Source: Achromobacter marplatensis
GTDB taxonomy: Bacteria > Pseudomonadota > Gammaproteobacteria > Burkholderiales > Burkholderiaceae_B
Length of the DNA: 64,000 bases
Direction of reading: 5' to 3'
Assembly: GCF_002209535.1 (NCBI RefSeq)
Contig: NZ_NJIG01000019.1
Span: forward strand, 1 to 64,000
The notes under the pieces are model-generated. The model did no database searches. It was not told the DNA's origin and saw only the letters and a list, made by a program, of their open reading frames with translations. Both the position numbers and the translations under genes were made by a program. This document shows, piece by piece, positions 55,125 to 63,895 of the stretch; position 1 is the first letter of the stretch; each line of letters begins with the position of its first letter.

Positions 55125-55190
55125 GACCTCTTTAGCTGGATTTATTGGAAGGCGCCCGCAAGCGGATCAGGCAAATCGGCGCCGAAATAT
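55125..55190 (-). promoter_or_regulatory. SAM-II-type riboswitch of metX
   Basis: Read on the minus strand, GGCGCC (55183-55178) and GGCGCC (55156-55151) form P1; GATTT (55177-55173) in the loop can pair with AAATC (55143-55139) to make the pseudoknot; and the conserved GCTAAAGAGG (55136-55127) contains the ribosome binding site. This is the layout of SAM-II (SAM-alpha) RNAs, in which SAM binding sequesters the AAGAGG and lowers translation. Confidence 0.85.
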
Positions 55191-55218
55191 GGGTAATGCA
55201 ATCTGTACTGCGAAAAGA

Positions 55219-55227
55219 ATTCTAGCA
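55219..55227 (-). promoter_or_regulatory. Extended -10 promoter candidate for metX-metW
   Basis: On the minus strand TGC-TAGAAT (55227-55219) is an extended -10 element, about 28 bp before the riboswitch. No clear -35 is needed for this class. It would start the transcript near 55212. Confidence 0.45.
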
Positions 55228-55326
55228 CTGCTTGCGAACGCGGCCATAGCCCGCCAGCCGGTGGGACAATAGCTTTACCGGCGGCGCCCCCCACACAACG
55301 CGGCGCGCCCCCCTGACAGGAAGGAT

Positions 55327-56334
55327 ATGGCTCACATCTATCTGGACGAACTTCAACACCTGGCGGCGGCCGGCCTGGCCGCCGCTGGCGCCAACCCGGC
55401 GATGGCCGACAGCACCGCTCGCGCGCTGGTCTTCGCGGAAAGCCAGGGCCTCAGTTCCCATGGCCTGTCGCGCGTGCCGTTTTACGCCGGCCACCTGCGC
55501 GCGGGCCGCGCCATCGGTTCGGCCGTGCCGCGCATCGTGCACGAGCGCGGTGGCGCCGCGCTGATCGATGCGGGTTCGGGCCTGGCGTTTCCGGCCTGCG
55601 CCCTGGCCGTAGAAGAGGCCGCCACCCGCGCCCGCGAACACGGCATCGCCTTCATCGGCGTCGCCAACAGCCACCATTTCGGCGAAGCCGGCTACCACCT
55701 GGAAGCCTTGGCCGATGCCGGGCTGGTGGCGCTGGCGCTCAGCAACTCGCCGGCCGCCATGCCCGCCTGGGGCGGCAAGCGGCCGCTCTTCGGCACCAAC
55801 CCTATCGCCGCGGTCTTTCCCCGCCGTAACGGCGCGCGCCTGGTGATCGACCTGTCGCTGTCGCAAGTGGCGCGCGGCAAGCTGATGATCGCCGCGCGCG
55901 ACAACCAGCCCATTCCGCTGGGCTGGGCGCTGGACGCGGACGGCCAACCCACGACCGACCCCAAGGCGGGCTTGGCGGGCAGCATGCTGCCCGCCGGCGG
56001 CGTCAAGGGCGCGATGCTGGCGCTGATCGTCGAACTGCTGGCCTGCGCCCTGACCGGCGCACACTTCGGTTTCGAGACGGAATCGTTCTTCGTCGATGCG
56101 GGCGGCCCTGCCCGGCTGGGCCAGGCTTTCATGGCGATCGACCCCGGCGCGCTGGCCGGCAACAACACCTATCTGGAACGCGTCGAAACGCTGGTCGACG
56201 CCATGCTGGAGGACGATGGCGTACGCCTGCCCGGCGACCGCCGCCGCAAGCTGCGCGACGAAGCGGTCAAGCACGGCGTGGACATCCCCGACGCGCTCAT
56301 GGCGCAACTGCGGACGATGGCGGGCGTGGCCTGA
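55327..56334 (+). CDS. Malate/L-lactate dehydrogenase (YlbC/YiaK-family) protein
   Basis: A 335-residue NAD(P)-dependent oxidoreductase of the Ldh_2 family, unrelated to ordinary lactate dehydrogenases. Visible features are SSHGLSRVPFYAGHL, the conserved NSHHFGEAGYH around the catalytic His, and GTNPIAAVFP. Relatives act on malate, lactate, ureidoglycolate, 2,3-diketo-L-gulonate or pyrroline-2-carboxylate; the substrate here is not clear. AGGAAGG precedes the ATG. It converges on an AEC transporter with a 26-bp gap. Confidence 0.87.
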   Translation: MAHIYLDELQHLAAAGLAAAGANPAMADSTARALVFAESQGLSSHGLSRVPFYAGHLRAGRAIGSAVPRIVHERGGAALIDAGSGLAFPACALAVEEAATRAREHGIAFIGVANSHHFGEAGYHLEALADAGLVALALSNSPAAMPAWGGKRPLFGTNPIAAVFPRRNGARLVIDLSLSQVARGKLMIAARDNQPIPLGWALDADGQPTTDPKAGLAGSMLPAGGVKGAMLALIVELLACALTGAHFGFETESFFVDAGGPARLGQAFMAIDPGALAGNNTYLERVETLVDAMLEDDGVRLPGDRRRKLRDEAVKHGVDIPDALMAQLRTMAGVA

Positions 56335-56360
56335 CGCGCCCCTGGGTTGAACGCCCGCGC

Positions 56361-57260
56361 CTATGCCCCGGCGCGGGTGAACCACAGCATCAGCGGCGCC
56401 AGCAGCAGGAACACCACCGTGGACACCAGCACCGCGCCCGCCGCGGTGTCGCCCAACGGGGTGTAGCGCTTGGCGTACATGTAGCTGACCACCGCGCAGG
56501 GCATCGCCATCTGCAGCGTCAACGCCCCCGCCAGGACGGGCTCCAGATCCAGCGCCCACACCACCGCCAGCCCGGCCGCCAGGCCAACGCCTAACCGGAT
56601 CGCGCCCACCTTGGCGCCGTCGCGCAGGCCGTTGGACGGGATCAGCGCCAGGGCGTGGCCCAGGCTCAGCAACATCAGCGGCACCGTTACCGCGCCCAGC
56701 ATCCGGGCCGTCTCGATCAGCCATTCCGGCACGGGGATGTGCAGCATGCGCAGCCCCACCGCCACCACGGACGCCAGCAGAATGGGGCTTTTCCAGCTGC
56801 CCTTGGTGTTCACCCCGGGCAGCAGCCGCACGGCGATCGTGTGCATGACGAACGAGTTCACCGCAAAAAACGCCACCGCCACCGACAGGCCGGCGTCGCC
56901 GAAGGCCAATTGCGAAATCGGCAGGCCCAGGTTGCCGGCGTTAGGCAGGAAGGCCGTGGGCAGCAAGGTGCGCACGGGCAGCTTGCACACCTTCAGCAGC
57001 AACGCGGCGACCAGCGCGCACAGCAGCAGCGCCAGCAGCGTGGCCGCGGCCACGTCGGCCAGCGCGCGGTCGTCCAGCTGGGTCGTGACGAAGGTATGGA
57101 ACACCAGGGCCGGCGTGGTCACCGACGTCACCAGCGTGGTGATGAACGCGCCGCCGAAGGGAATGTCGCGCTTGCCCCAGAACACCCCGATGCCGACGCA
57201 GAACAGCAGGGGCAGCATCAGCACAATGGCCGAGAGGTAGAACTGGGTGATGGCCAACAT
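56361..57260 (-). CDS. AEC-family (auxin efflux carrier-like) transporter
   Basis: A 299-residue inner-membrane carrier with about ten spans in two five-helix repeats (VGIGVFWGKRDIPFGGAF; NAGNLGLPISQLAFGD in the first crossing region). Bacterial members export malate, malonate or related dicarboxylates. Its start ATG at 57260 is weakly supported by upstream sequence. The neighbouring dehydrogenase of the malate/lactate family is a suggestive but unproven functional partner. Confidence 0.88.
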   Translation of the reverse strand: MLAITQFYLSAIVLMLPLLFCVGIGVFWGKRDIPFGGAFITTLVTSVTTPALVFHTFVTTQLDDRALADVAAATLLALLLCALVAALLLKVCKLPVRTLLPTAFLPNAGNLGLPISQLAFGDAGLSVAVAFFAVNSFVMHTIAVRLLPGVNTKGSWKSPILLASVVAVGLRMLHIPVPEWLIETARMLGAVTVPLMLLSLGHALALIPSNGLRDGAKVGAIRLGVGLAAGLAVVWALDLEPVLAGALTLQMAMPCAVVSYMYAKRYTPLGDTAAGAVLVSTVVFLLLAPLMLWFTRAGA

Positions 57261-57383
57261 ACGACTATTCCGTCAGAGATAAAGAATTTGATGCGCTGCG
57301 GCATCAATGCTTGCCTGCCGGCGGCGCGAGCCGCAGCATGGGGACGACATGTTAACTACCGGGCGTCCCCGCCCCCAGCCGCC

Positions 57384-57722
57384 ATGACCGCCATCCGCCG
57401 CTTGTCCGCGTACCGCCCGTTGTTGCAGGCGTCTCTGCAAGTGACGTCCCAGCCCATGTCCGCCCTGAACCCGCCGATCTCTCCGCTGACCTCGCTGTCT
57501 GCGCCACCGGTTGCCAAAATGCTGTCCGACCGCCAGGCCGCCTGCCTGTACTGGTCCGCCGCGGGCAAGACCAGCTGGGAGACCGCCCGCATCTTGGGCG
57601 TCAGCGAAAGCACGGTGAACTTCCATTTGCGCAACGCCTGCGCCAAGCTGGGCGTGCGCGGCCGGCGGGCCGCGGTGGTCGCGGCGTTGCGCCAGGGCTT
57701 GCTGGACGCCGTCACGGCTTGA
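57384..57722 (+). CDS. Small LuxR-type helix-turn-helix protein without a sensor domain
   Basis: This 112-residue protein has a LuxR/FixJ-type DNA-binding domain (about 46-110: LSDRQAACLYWSAAGKTSWETA, SESTVNFHLRNACAKLGV, RRAAVVAALRQGL) behind a 45-residue Pro/Ser-rich tail. No autoinducer or receiver domain is present. It could be a stand-alone regulator or the DNA-binding remnant of a LuxR-type gene. ATG at 57384 has no good ribosome binding site; ATG at 57456 is an alternative. It overlaps the convergent lipoprotein gene by 11 bases. Confidence 0.78.
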   Translation: MTAIRRLSAYRPLLQASLQVTSQPMSALNPPISPLTSLSAPPVAKMLSDRQAACLYWSAAGKTSWETARILGVSESTVNFHLRNACAKLGVRGRRAAVVAALRQGLLDAVTA

Positions 57723-58242
57723 TGGGCTTGGCCGGATTGATCACCACTGACCGCAGGAACTCGCGCGCCCGTTCGGCCGGCAAGCTTTCCTGCGTGCCTG
57801 CGGCCACCGCCTCGATCAGCATGGTGTCGGTCACCCAGACCTTGGCCTGCAGCCACCCCGGCTTGCCCATGGCCTTGCCGTGTACCTCGATTTCCTGCCC
57901 GTAGGCCGGCCATTCCGTGGGTGGCGGGGCCTGCATGTTGACGTACAGCGAAGTCATCAGCGCCCGGCCCAGCGCCTCTTTGGCGCTGGGGTCTGCCGCG
58001 ATCTCCGGCGGCAACGGGGCCGACCCGACCGCGAACACGGCTTCCCCCACGGTGGCGGTCGCCAGGGTAAAACGCAAGGTATGGGTATCCAGGCGCAGGT
58101 CGCGGGAGTCCGTCGTGACCCGGTCCGGGAATGCCGCGCGCACGTGGCCGTCTGCCACATCGACTTCCCGCCAGTTGTAACGCGGCGAGCAGGCGGCCAG
58201 CACCAGCGCCAACCCCACAAAGAGGCCGGCTTTCTTGAACAT
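57712..58242 (-). CDS. Putative lipoprotein of unknown function
   Basis: A 176-residue protein with a lipobox LAAC and acylated Cys18, so it should be membrane-anchored in the envelope. The mature part has no motif I recognise; it begins NWREVDVADGHVRAAFPDRV and looks like a compact alpha/beta fold. ATG at 58242 gives the best signal peptide; an in-frame ATG nine codons upstream is an alternative. It is divergent from the alpha/beta hydrolase gene. Confidence 0.75.
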   Translation of the reverse strand: MFKKAGLFVGLALVLAACSPRYNWREVDVADGHVRAAFPDRVTTDSRDLRLDTHTLRFTLATATVGEAVFAVGSAPLPPEIAADPSAKEALGRALMTSLYVNMQAPPPTEWPAYGQEIEVHGKAMGKPGWLQAKVWVTDTMLIEAVAAGTQESLPAERAREFLRSVVINPAKPIKP

Positions 58243-58329
58243 GAAACGAAACAGCGATGAAATCGTCATTACCCGAGGACCTGGACGGTCTATCCATTTC
58301 AAGGAATGCAGAAATTGTCGCCGATTTCC

Positions 58330-59223
58330 ATGACCCCAGCGCCCGACGGCACCCCATTGGCGAATTATGTCTGGCCTGCCGCCCCGAATGTACCTCCGCC
58401 GATCGCGGGTCCAGGCACGCCCAGCGTCTATCTGATGCATGGGCTGAGCGAGCACGCCGGGCGCTATGACCGCCTGGCCCGCTGGCTGGCCGCCCGCGGC
58501 TGGGCCGTGGGCGCGCACGACCATCGCGGCCATGGCCGTTCGGGCGGCCCGCCCGCCACGCTGAGCCACCAGGAAGACCTCGTCACCGACGCCGTCGACC
58601 GGCTGCGCGCCTGGACCCAGGCCCAGGGCCGTCCGCCGATCCTGCTGGCCCACAGCCTGGGCGCGCTGGTGGCGGTGCGGATTGCACTGCGCCGCATGGC
58701 GGAGCTGGACGCCCTGGTGCTGAGTTCACCGCCATTCGTGGTTCACGTGCCACAGTGGGTGCGCCGCACCCTCACCTGGATGTCGCTGCATGCCCCCGAC
58801 TTGCGGGTTCCCCACGGCTTGGCGCCCGCCCGCATCTCGCACGACCGCGCCGTGGTGAAGGCCTACCGTTCCGACCCGCTGGTGCGGCGCCGCATGACGG
58901 GCAGGCTGGCGCGCTTCGTGGACGACGCCGGCCAGGAATCGCTGCGCGAAGCCGGGCTGCTGCCCTGTCGCACCCTGCTGATGGTGGCGGGCGACGACTC
59001 CATCGTCGCCGCCGAAGGCAGCCGCCAGTTCGCCCAGCGCGCCCCCGCGGAATTGCTGACGCTGCGCTGGTACGACACCGCCTGGCACGAGATCTTCAAT
59101 GAAACGGCCCCTATTTCCGATCCGGTTTATGCTGACCTGGACGAGTGGCTGGCGCGCACGGCCCAGGCATTGTCCCTGCGCCCAGTACTGGCTCCCTCGG
59201 CACAGGAGGCCGGCACCCCGTAA
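58330..59223 (+). CDS. Alpha/beta hydrolase, monoacylglycerol-lipase-like
   Basis: A protein of 297 residues with the serine-hydrolase lid family features: YLMHGLSEHAGRYDRLA oxyanion region, GHGRSGG, nucleophile elbow AHSLGA, a catalytic Asp in GDDSIVA and His in YDTAWHEIFNE. It resembles monoglyceride lipase and lysophospholipase PldB. Start uncertain: AAGG directly abuts the ATG at 58306, so the ATG at 58330 is preferred. It ends 33 bp before gshA, and the two may be co-transcribed. Confidence 0.86.
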   Translation: MTPAPDGTPLANYVWPAAPNVPPPIAGPGTPSVYLMHGLSEHAGRYDRLARWLAARGWAVGAHDHRGHGRSGGPPATLSHQEDLVTDAVDRLRAWTQAQGRPPILLAHSLGALVAVRIALRRMAELDALVLSSPPFVVHVPQWVRRTLTWMSLHAPDLRVPHGLAPARISHDRAVVKAYRSDPLVRRRMTGRLARFVDDAGQESLREAGLLPCRTLLMVAGDDSIVAAEGSRQFAQRAPAELLTLRWYDTAWHEIFNETAPISDPVYADLDEWLARTAQALSLRPVLAPSAQEAGTP

Positions 59224-59255
59224 AATCCCGCGACAGACCCAAACGAGAAGAATCC

Positions 59256-60827
59256 GTGACTGATACCGCCGCCAACCGCCTCTCCCGCCTAGAGGCCAAC
59301 CGCTCGCTGCTGACCCAGACGCTGCGAGGCATCGAAAAAGAAGGCCTGCGCGTGGACGAGCAGGGCATCCTGGCCCGCACCCCGCATCCGGCCGGCCTGG
59401 GTTCGGCGCTGACCAACGAACACGTCACGACCGACTACTCCGAATCGCTGCTTGAACTGATCACGGGCACGCACACGGATGTGGACGCGCTCTTGGCCGA
59501 ACTGACCAACACCCACCGCCACGTCTACAGCGTGCTGGACCATGAGCTGATCTGGAATCAGTCCATGCCCGCCACCCTGCCCGCCGAAGCGGACATCCCC
59601 ATCGCCTGGTACGGCAAGTCCAATACCGGCATGCTCAAGCACGTGTACCGCCGCGGCCTGGCTGAACGCTATGGCAAGACGATGCAATGCATCGCCGGCG
59701 TGCACTACAACTTCTCGTTGGCCGAAGACCTGTGGTCCGTGCTGGACACGCAGCCGGGCTCGGTGCAAGACCGCCGTTCGCGCGGCTATATCGGACTGAT
59801 CCGTAACTTCACGCGCTACTCCTGGCTGCTGATGTACCTGTTTGGCGCGGCGCCCGCGCTGGCCAGCGACTTCCTGCGCGGCCGCGAGCATCCGCTTGAC
59901 CGACTGGGCGACCACACCCTGTACCTGCCCTACGCCACCAGCCTGCGCATGAGCGACCTGGGTTACCAGAACAAAGCGCAGTCGCAATTAAAGCTTTGCT
60001 ACAACGACCTGGACACGTTCCTGGGCCGCCTGTACGACGCGGTGACGCAGCCCTGGCCCGATTACCAGAAGCTTGGCACGCATCGCAACGGCGAATGGAT
60101 CCAGCTGAACACCAACGTGCTGCAGATCGAAAACGAGTACTACTCCAGCATCCGTCCCAAGCGCGCCACCGGCCGCTGCGAACGCCCCATCACGGCCCTG
60201 GCCGAACGCGGCGTGCAATACGTGGAAGTGCGCTGCCTGGATATCGACCCGGATTCGCCCGTGGGCATCGACGCCAGCACCAGCCGCTTCGTGGATGCGT
60301 TCCTGCTGTATTGCACGGCGTCGGACAGCCCCTTCTTCCCTGCCAACGGCTACTGTCAGCGCAGCGCCGACAACTTCTCCACCGTCGTCAAGGAAGGCCG
60401 CAAGCCCGGCCTGATGCTGGACCGCGAAGGCCAGCCGGTGGCGCTGGCGCAATGGGGCCACGAATTGCTGGACCAGATCGCGCCGTACGCCGCGCTGTTC
60501 GATTCCGCATTGGGCGGCAGCGCCTACGCCGAGGCCCTGGCCGCGCAGCGCGCCAAGCTCGACGCGCCGGATGCCACGCCGTCGGCTCGCCTGCTGGAAT
60601 CGCTCAAGCGCAGCGGCCTGTCGTTCCATGACTATTCGCTGCAGCAAAGCCGCAAGCACGCCGAGGCGCTGCGCGCGCAGGCCCTGCCCTCGGACCTGGC
60701 GGCGGCCTACGAGCAAGCGGCGGCGCAGTCGGCGATGGAGCAGCAACGCCTGGAGCAATCGGACACGGTGGATTTCGCCACCTACGTCGCGCGCTACCAC
60801 GAGGCGCTGAAGGCCCCGCGCAAATAA
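59256..60827 (+). CDS. gshA: Glutamate-cysteine ligase GshA
   Basis: GshA joins glutamate and cysteine in the first step of glutathione synthesis. The 523-residue length and motifs (RGIEKEGLRVDEQG, TNEHVTTDYSESLLELIT, PYATSLRMSDLGYQNKAQ, RPITALAERGVQYVEVR) match the E. coli-type (class I) enzyme of gammaproteobacteria and some betaproteobacteria. The start is GTG at 59256 after GAGAAGA; an upstream ATG would overlap the hydrolase gene. gshB is not nearby. Confidence 0.95.
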   Translation: MTDTAANRLSRLEANRSLLTQTLRGIEKEGLRVDEQGILARTPHPAGLGSALTNEHVTTDYSESLLELITGTHTDVDALLAELTNTHRHVYSVLDHELIWNQSMPATLPAEADIPIAWYGKSNTGMLKHVYRRGLAERYGKTMQCIAGVHYNFSLAEDLWSVLDTQPGSVQDRRSRGYIGLIRNFTRYSWLLMYLFGAAPALASDFLRGREHPLDRLGDHTLYLPYATSLRMSDLGYQNKAQSQLKLCYNDLDTFLGRLYDAVTQPWPDYQKLGTHRNGEWIQLNTNVLQIENEYYSSIRPKRATGRCERPITALAERGVQYVEVRCLDIDPDSPVGIDASTSRFVDAFLLYCTASDSPFFPANGYCQRSADNFSTVVKEGRKPGLMLDREGQPVALAQWGHELLDQIAPYAALFDSALGGSAYAEALAAQRAKLDAPDATPSARLLESLKRSGLSFHDYSLQQSRKHAEALRAQALPSDLAAAYEQAAAQSAMEQQRLEQSDTVDFATYVARYHEALKAPRK

Positions 60828-60908
60828 GGCGTATCGTTAGGGTTTTGGTTTGCGGCGCCTGCCTGACCGGCGCCGCGAATCGCGTCCGTCACTCAGGAGG
60901 TTTTTTCC

Positions 60909-61430
60909 ATGCGCCGCACTGCAACATTCTTGCTGGCCTTGGCAGCCAGCATGGCGGGAATCGCCCATGCCGCGCCGCCGGCCATGCAGACCGTGGAATC
61001 GGTGGACCTGAAACGTTACGCCGGCATGTGGTACGAAATTGCGAATTTCCCCATGTTCTTCCAGCGCAACTGCGTGGGAGACACGACTGCCGAATACACC
61101 GCGCATGCCGATGGCACCGTGGGCGTGAACAACCGCTGCCGTACGAAGGATGGCGATGTGGATTCGGCCTCGGGCACCGCGACCGTCGTGGAAGGCAGCA
61201 ACAACGCCAAGCTTGAAGTGACGTTCGTCAAGCCGTTCAAAGGCGATTACTGGGTGATCGGCCTGGACCCGGAATACCGCTGGTCCGTGGTCGGCACGCC
61301 CGACCGCAAGTACCTGTGGATCCTGTCGCGTTCGCCGCAACTGCCCAAGGAAGAACTGGACAAGGCGCTCGCCGCCGCGACGGCGCAAGGCTATCAGCTG
61401 GATGAGCTGCGCTACACGCCGCAGAAATAG
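60909..61430 (+). CDS. blc: Lipocalin, Blc-like
   Basis: A 173-residue bacterial lipocalin with a signal peptide of about 22 residues ending AHA, the lipocalin signature DLKRYAGMWYEIANFPMFFQ, two cysteines (in QRNCVGD and NNRCRTKDG) and the closing YLWILSRSPQLP motif. There is no lipobox, so it should be periplasmic and soluble, unlike E. coli Blc. It probably binds fatty acids or lysophospholipids. A perfect AGGAGG precedes the ATG. The dispersed repeat lies 76 bp after its stop. Confidence 0.93.
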   Translation: MRRTATFLLALAASMAGIAHAAPPAMQTVESVDLKRYAGMWYEIANFPMFFQRNCVGDTTAEYTAHADGTVGVNNRCRTKDGDVDSASGTATVVEGSNNAKLEVTFVKPFKGDYWVIGLDPEYRWSVVGTPDRKYLWILSRSPQLPKEELDKALAAATAQGYQLDELRYTPQK

Positions 61431-61506
61431 CGCGGATCCTGTCGAACGCGATAGCACCGGTCGTGTCGACCGCGCTATCCGTACGATGATCCTCATCGCG
61501 CAATCC

Positions 61507-61685
61507 GTAGGATGGGTGGAGCGCGAGAGTCTTCATTCAAGGACTCGACTATCCAGCGCGCGCAACCCATCACGCAGCCGATGCGTTGTGGCTGAACCGG
61601 CTAAACACTCACCGTTGCTTGATGGGTTGCGCGCGCTGAGCATTCAGGTGCTTGGCTCGATCCTCTCGCGCTACACCCATCCTAC
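61507..61685. repeat. Dispersed 65-bp repeat, locus E (inward-facing pair, 179 bp)
   Basis: Copies at 61507-61571 (GTAGGATGGGTGGAGCGCG to CGCGCGCAACCCATC) and 61621-61685 (GATGGGTTGCGCGCG to ACACCCATCCTAC) face each other over a 49-bp spacer. The first copy holds the internal hairpin GAGTC..GACTC. Architecture and spacer content match locus C. The whole 320-bp gap between the convergent lipocalin and aspartoacylase-like genes holds this element and a small hairpin near 61452-61488; no gene is seen. Confidence 0.9.
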
Positions 61686-61750
61686 GAGCATCCATCACGA
61701 GCGATGAGCGGCAATCAGCCCGACGAGCATCCGTCAGCCATATAAGGCAA

Positions 61751-62695
61751 TCAGCCCGCGTAGTCGCGCGCTAGGCGAACCACCGTCACGCCGGGCTTCA
61801 GTTGGCGTAGCGACGGCATGATCAGCGTGCAGTCGTCGTAAGGCGTCACGATCGGCTGGCCATCCGCCCAGCCGATCACGGACCCCGCCTTTGCCAGCGT
61901 TTCCAGGCCCGTCCAGGCTTCCGAGAACCGCAGGTCCATCGACGGCGCAACGACCGCATTCGTCACTTCCAGCACGCGCTGCGCGGCAGGGTCCGGCAGC
62001 AGCCAGCCGGCCGGCACGTCGGCGGCATCGATCACCCCGGACTCCATCAGCATGCGCGCCACCATGTCGCGCGCCACATCGCGCGAGGCCAGCTCGCCGT
62101 GGAACCCGCATTCGATCAGCAAGGCGCAGGCATCTTCGCGCGCGGGGTCGCCGAACTGAGCGAAGTCGCGCATGCGCACGCCGTCTTTGTGGCCCGCGTC
62201 CACGATGACGTGTTGCGGCGCCTTCAGGCGGCGCGCCAGCGCGATGTTGCGCGGCAGGACGCCGGTCAGCAGCAAGGGCGCACCCGGCTCATGCATGGAA
62301 TGCAGGTCCAGCAGCCAGTCCGCGCGCTGCACCCAGGGACGCAGCGCAGCACCACGCTGACGGTCAGGCGTCGTGGGGTTATCCAGGCGCTCGGCGCTCC
62401 AGACGCGGTTCATGTCTTCGGCCACGAAACGCGAGGCGTCGTGGTTGGCGTGGTCGAAGCGGTCGAACGCGTCCAGGTTGCAGAAGGCCAGCGTCAGGCT
62501 GCCGCGGCGCGGTTTCACGCCGGCGGCCAGCAAGTCCTTCAGTGCCCAGGCGCCGCACAGTTCGTTGCCGTGCACCAGCGCGGACACCATCAGCGCCCGG
62601 CCCGGCACGCCCGAATCAAAATGCCAGACACCCGGCGTATCGGTGTTGCCGGCGCGCTCGGCGCTCAGGTCGGGAACGGGAAGCTTGAATTCCAT
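61751..62695 (-). CDS. Succinylglutamate desuccinylase/aspartoacylase-family zinc hydrolase
   Basis: A 314-residue M14-like zinc enzyme. Zinc ligands are in HGNELCG and DLHSMHEPG, and the catalytic Glu in ECGFHGE. It should hydrolyse an N-acyl amino acid (aspartoacylase, AstE and related). No ast operon is near, so the substrate is open. The gene precedes no partner on its strand except the Bug receptor, which lies 63 bp upstream, and the two may form one operon: uptake of an acyl amino acid followed by hydrolysis. Confidence 0.88.
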   Translation of the reverse strand: MEFKLPVPDLSAERAGNTDTPGVWHFDSGVPGRALMVSALVHGNELCGAWALKDLLAAGVKPRRGSLTLAFCNLDAFDRFDHANHDASRFVAEDMNRVWSAERLDNPTTPDRQRGAALRPWVQRADWLLDLHSMHEPGAPLLLTGVLPRNIALARRLKAPQHVIVDAGHKDGVRMRDFAQFGDPAREDACALLIECGFHGELASRDVARDMVARMLMESGVIDAADVPAGWLLPDPAAQRVLEVTNAVVAPSMDLRFSEAWTGLETLAKAGSVIGWADGQPIVTPYDDCTLIMPSLRQLKPGVTVVRLARDYAG

Positions 62696-62758
62696 GATGA
62701 TGTCCGCTTGTCTGCCTGGTCTTGCGATTGATGAAAGCCTGAAATGACTGGGTCTGAT

Positions 62759-63751
62759 TTATTGCGCTTCGATCTTCGCTGCCTTGACCAGCGCGCCGTA
62801 CTTCTTCGTTTCTTCAGCCTGATAGGCGGCCAGATCGACACCCGGCTTGGCCACTTCGCCACCGGCTTCCTGCATCTTGGCGCGGAACGCCTCGGACTTC
62901 AGCGTTTCGTCCAGCACGCCGCGCAGCTTGGCGACGACGGGCTCGGGCAAGCCGGCAGGGCCATACAGTGCGAACCACAGGTTGATGTCGACGGACTCGA
63001 AGCCCGGCGTCGCGGCCAGCGGCGCAATCTCGGGCGCGGCCGGCGAACGCTTGTTCTCGGTCAGGCCGAGTGCCACGATGTTGCCGCTGCGCACTTGCGG
63101 CAGGCCCGAAGACAGCACCAGCATGCCGTAATCCAGCTGGCCGCTCATCAGGTCCGTCACCAGCGGCGACACGCCGCGGTAAGGCACGTGCTCGGCGCGG
63201 GTGCCGGTGGCCTGGTTGATCATTTCGCCCGCCAGGTGCAACGTGGTGCCCACGCCCGACGACCCGTAGTTGAACGTGCCAGGCTCGGCGCCGCGCAGCT
63301 TCTTCAGATAGTCGGCGGCGGTCTTCACGCCGGAGTTCTTGCTGGCTGCCAGCAACATCGGCTGCGAGGCCACCAGCCCCAAGGCGGTGAAATCCTTCGC
63401 GCTGTCGTACTTGACCGCGGTGTTGATCATGCGGGCGATCACCATTTCATTGGTGGAGCCCAGGAAGATCGTATAGCCGTCGGGTGCCGCGCGCGCCACG
63501 CGTTGGGCGCCGATCGTGCCGCCGGCGCCGCCCACGTTTTCCACGACCACGGTCTGGCCCAGGCGCTTGCCCAGCTCTTCGCCCAGCAGACGGGCAGTCA
63601 GGTCCAGGCTGCCGCCGGCCGGGTAGCCGACGACCAGCGACACGCTGCGGGCGGGATAGTCTGCCGCCAAGGCGGCGGGAGCGACGGCAACGGCCGAGAC
63701 GGCACAGAGCGCAACAAGCGCTGCACGCAGCGGATGCAGGAGGGACTTCAT
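62759..63751 (-). CDS. Bug-family tripartite tricarboxylate receptor (TctC type)
   Basis: A 330-residue periplasmic binding protein with a signal peptide of about 29 residues ending ALAA and the family features YPARSVSLVVGYPAGGSLD, GGAGGTIGA and PDGYTIFLGS. Such proteins are highly amplified in Bordetella and Achromobacter and bind carboxylates or amino acids. AAGGAAG precedes the ATG at 63751. It is followed at 63 bp by the aspartoacylase-like gene, whose substrate it may capture. No TctAB membrane genes are nearby. Confidence 0.92.
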   Translation of the reverse strand: MKSLLHPLRAALVALCAVSAVAVAPAALAADYPARSVSLVVGYPAGGSLDLTARLLGEELGKRLGQTVVVENVGGAGGTIGAQRVARAAPDGYTIFLGSTNEMVIARMINTAVKYDSAKDFTALGLVASQPMLLAASKNSGVKTAADYLKKLRGAEPGTFNYGSSGVGTTLHLAGEMINQATGTRAEHVPYRGVSPLVTDLMSGQLDYGMLVLSSGLPQVRSGNIVALGLTENKRSPAAPEIAPLAATPGFESVDINLWFALYGPAGLPEPVVAKLRGVLDETLKSEAFRAKMQEAGGEVAKPGVDLAAYQAEETKKYGALVKAAKIEAQ

Positions 63752-63895
63752 GTTTTCTTCCTTGGGGTGCTGAGGGTGGACGGCGTTGCCGTCTCGTTTG
63801 AGGTTTAGCGCCACATTTTCACGGGCGGCGCACACGCCATCCGTGCCAAAACGGCACATCTTCGTGCTTATCCAGTTTGGCAGGCTGCCTGCGGA

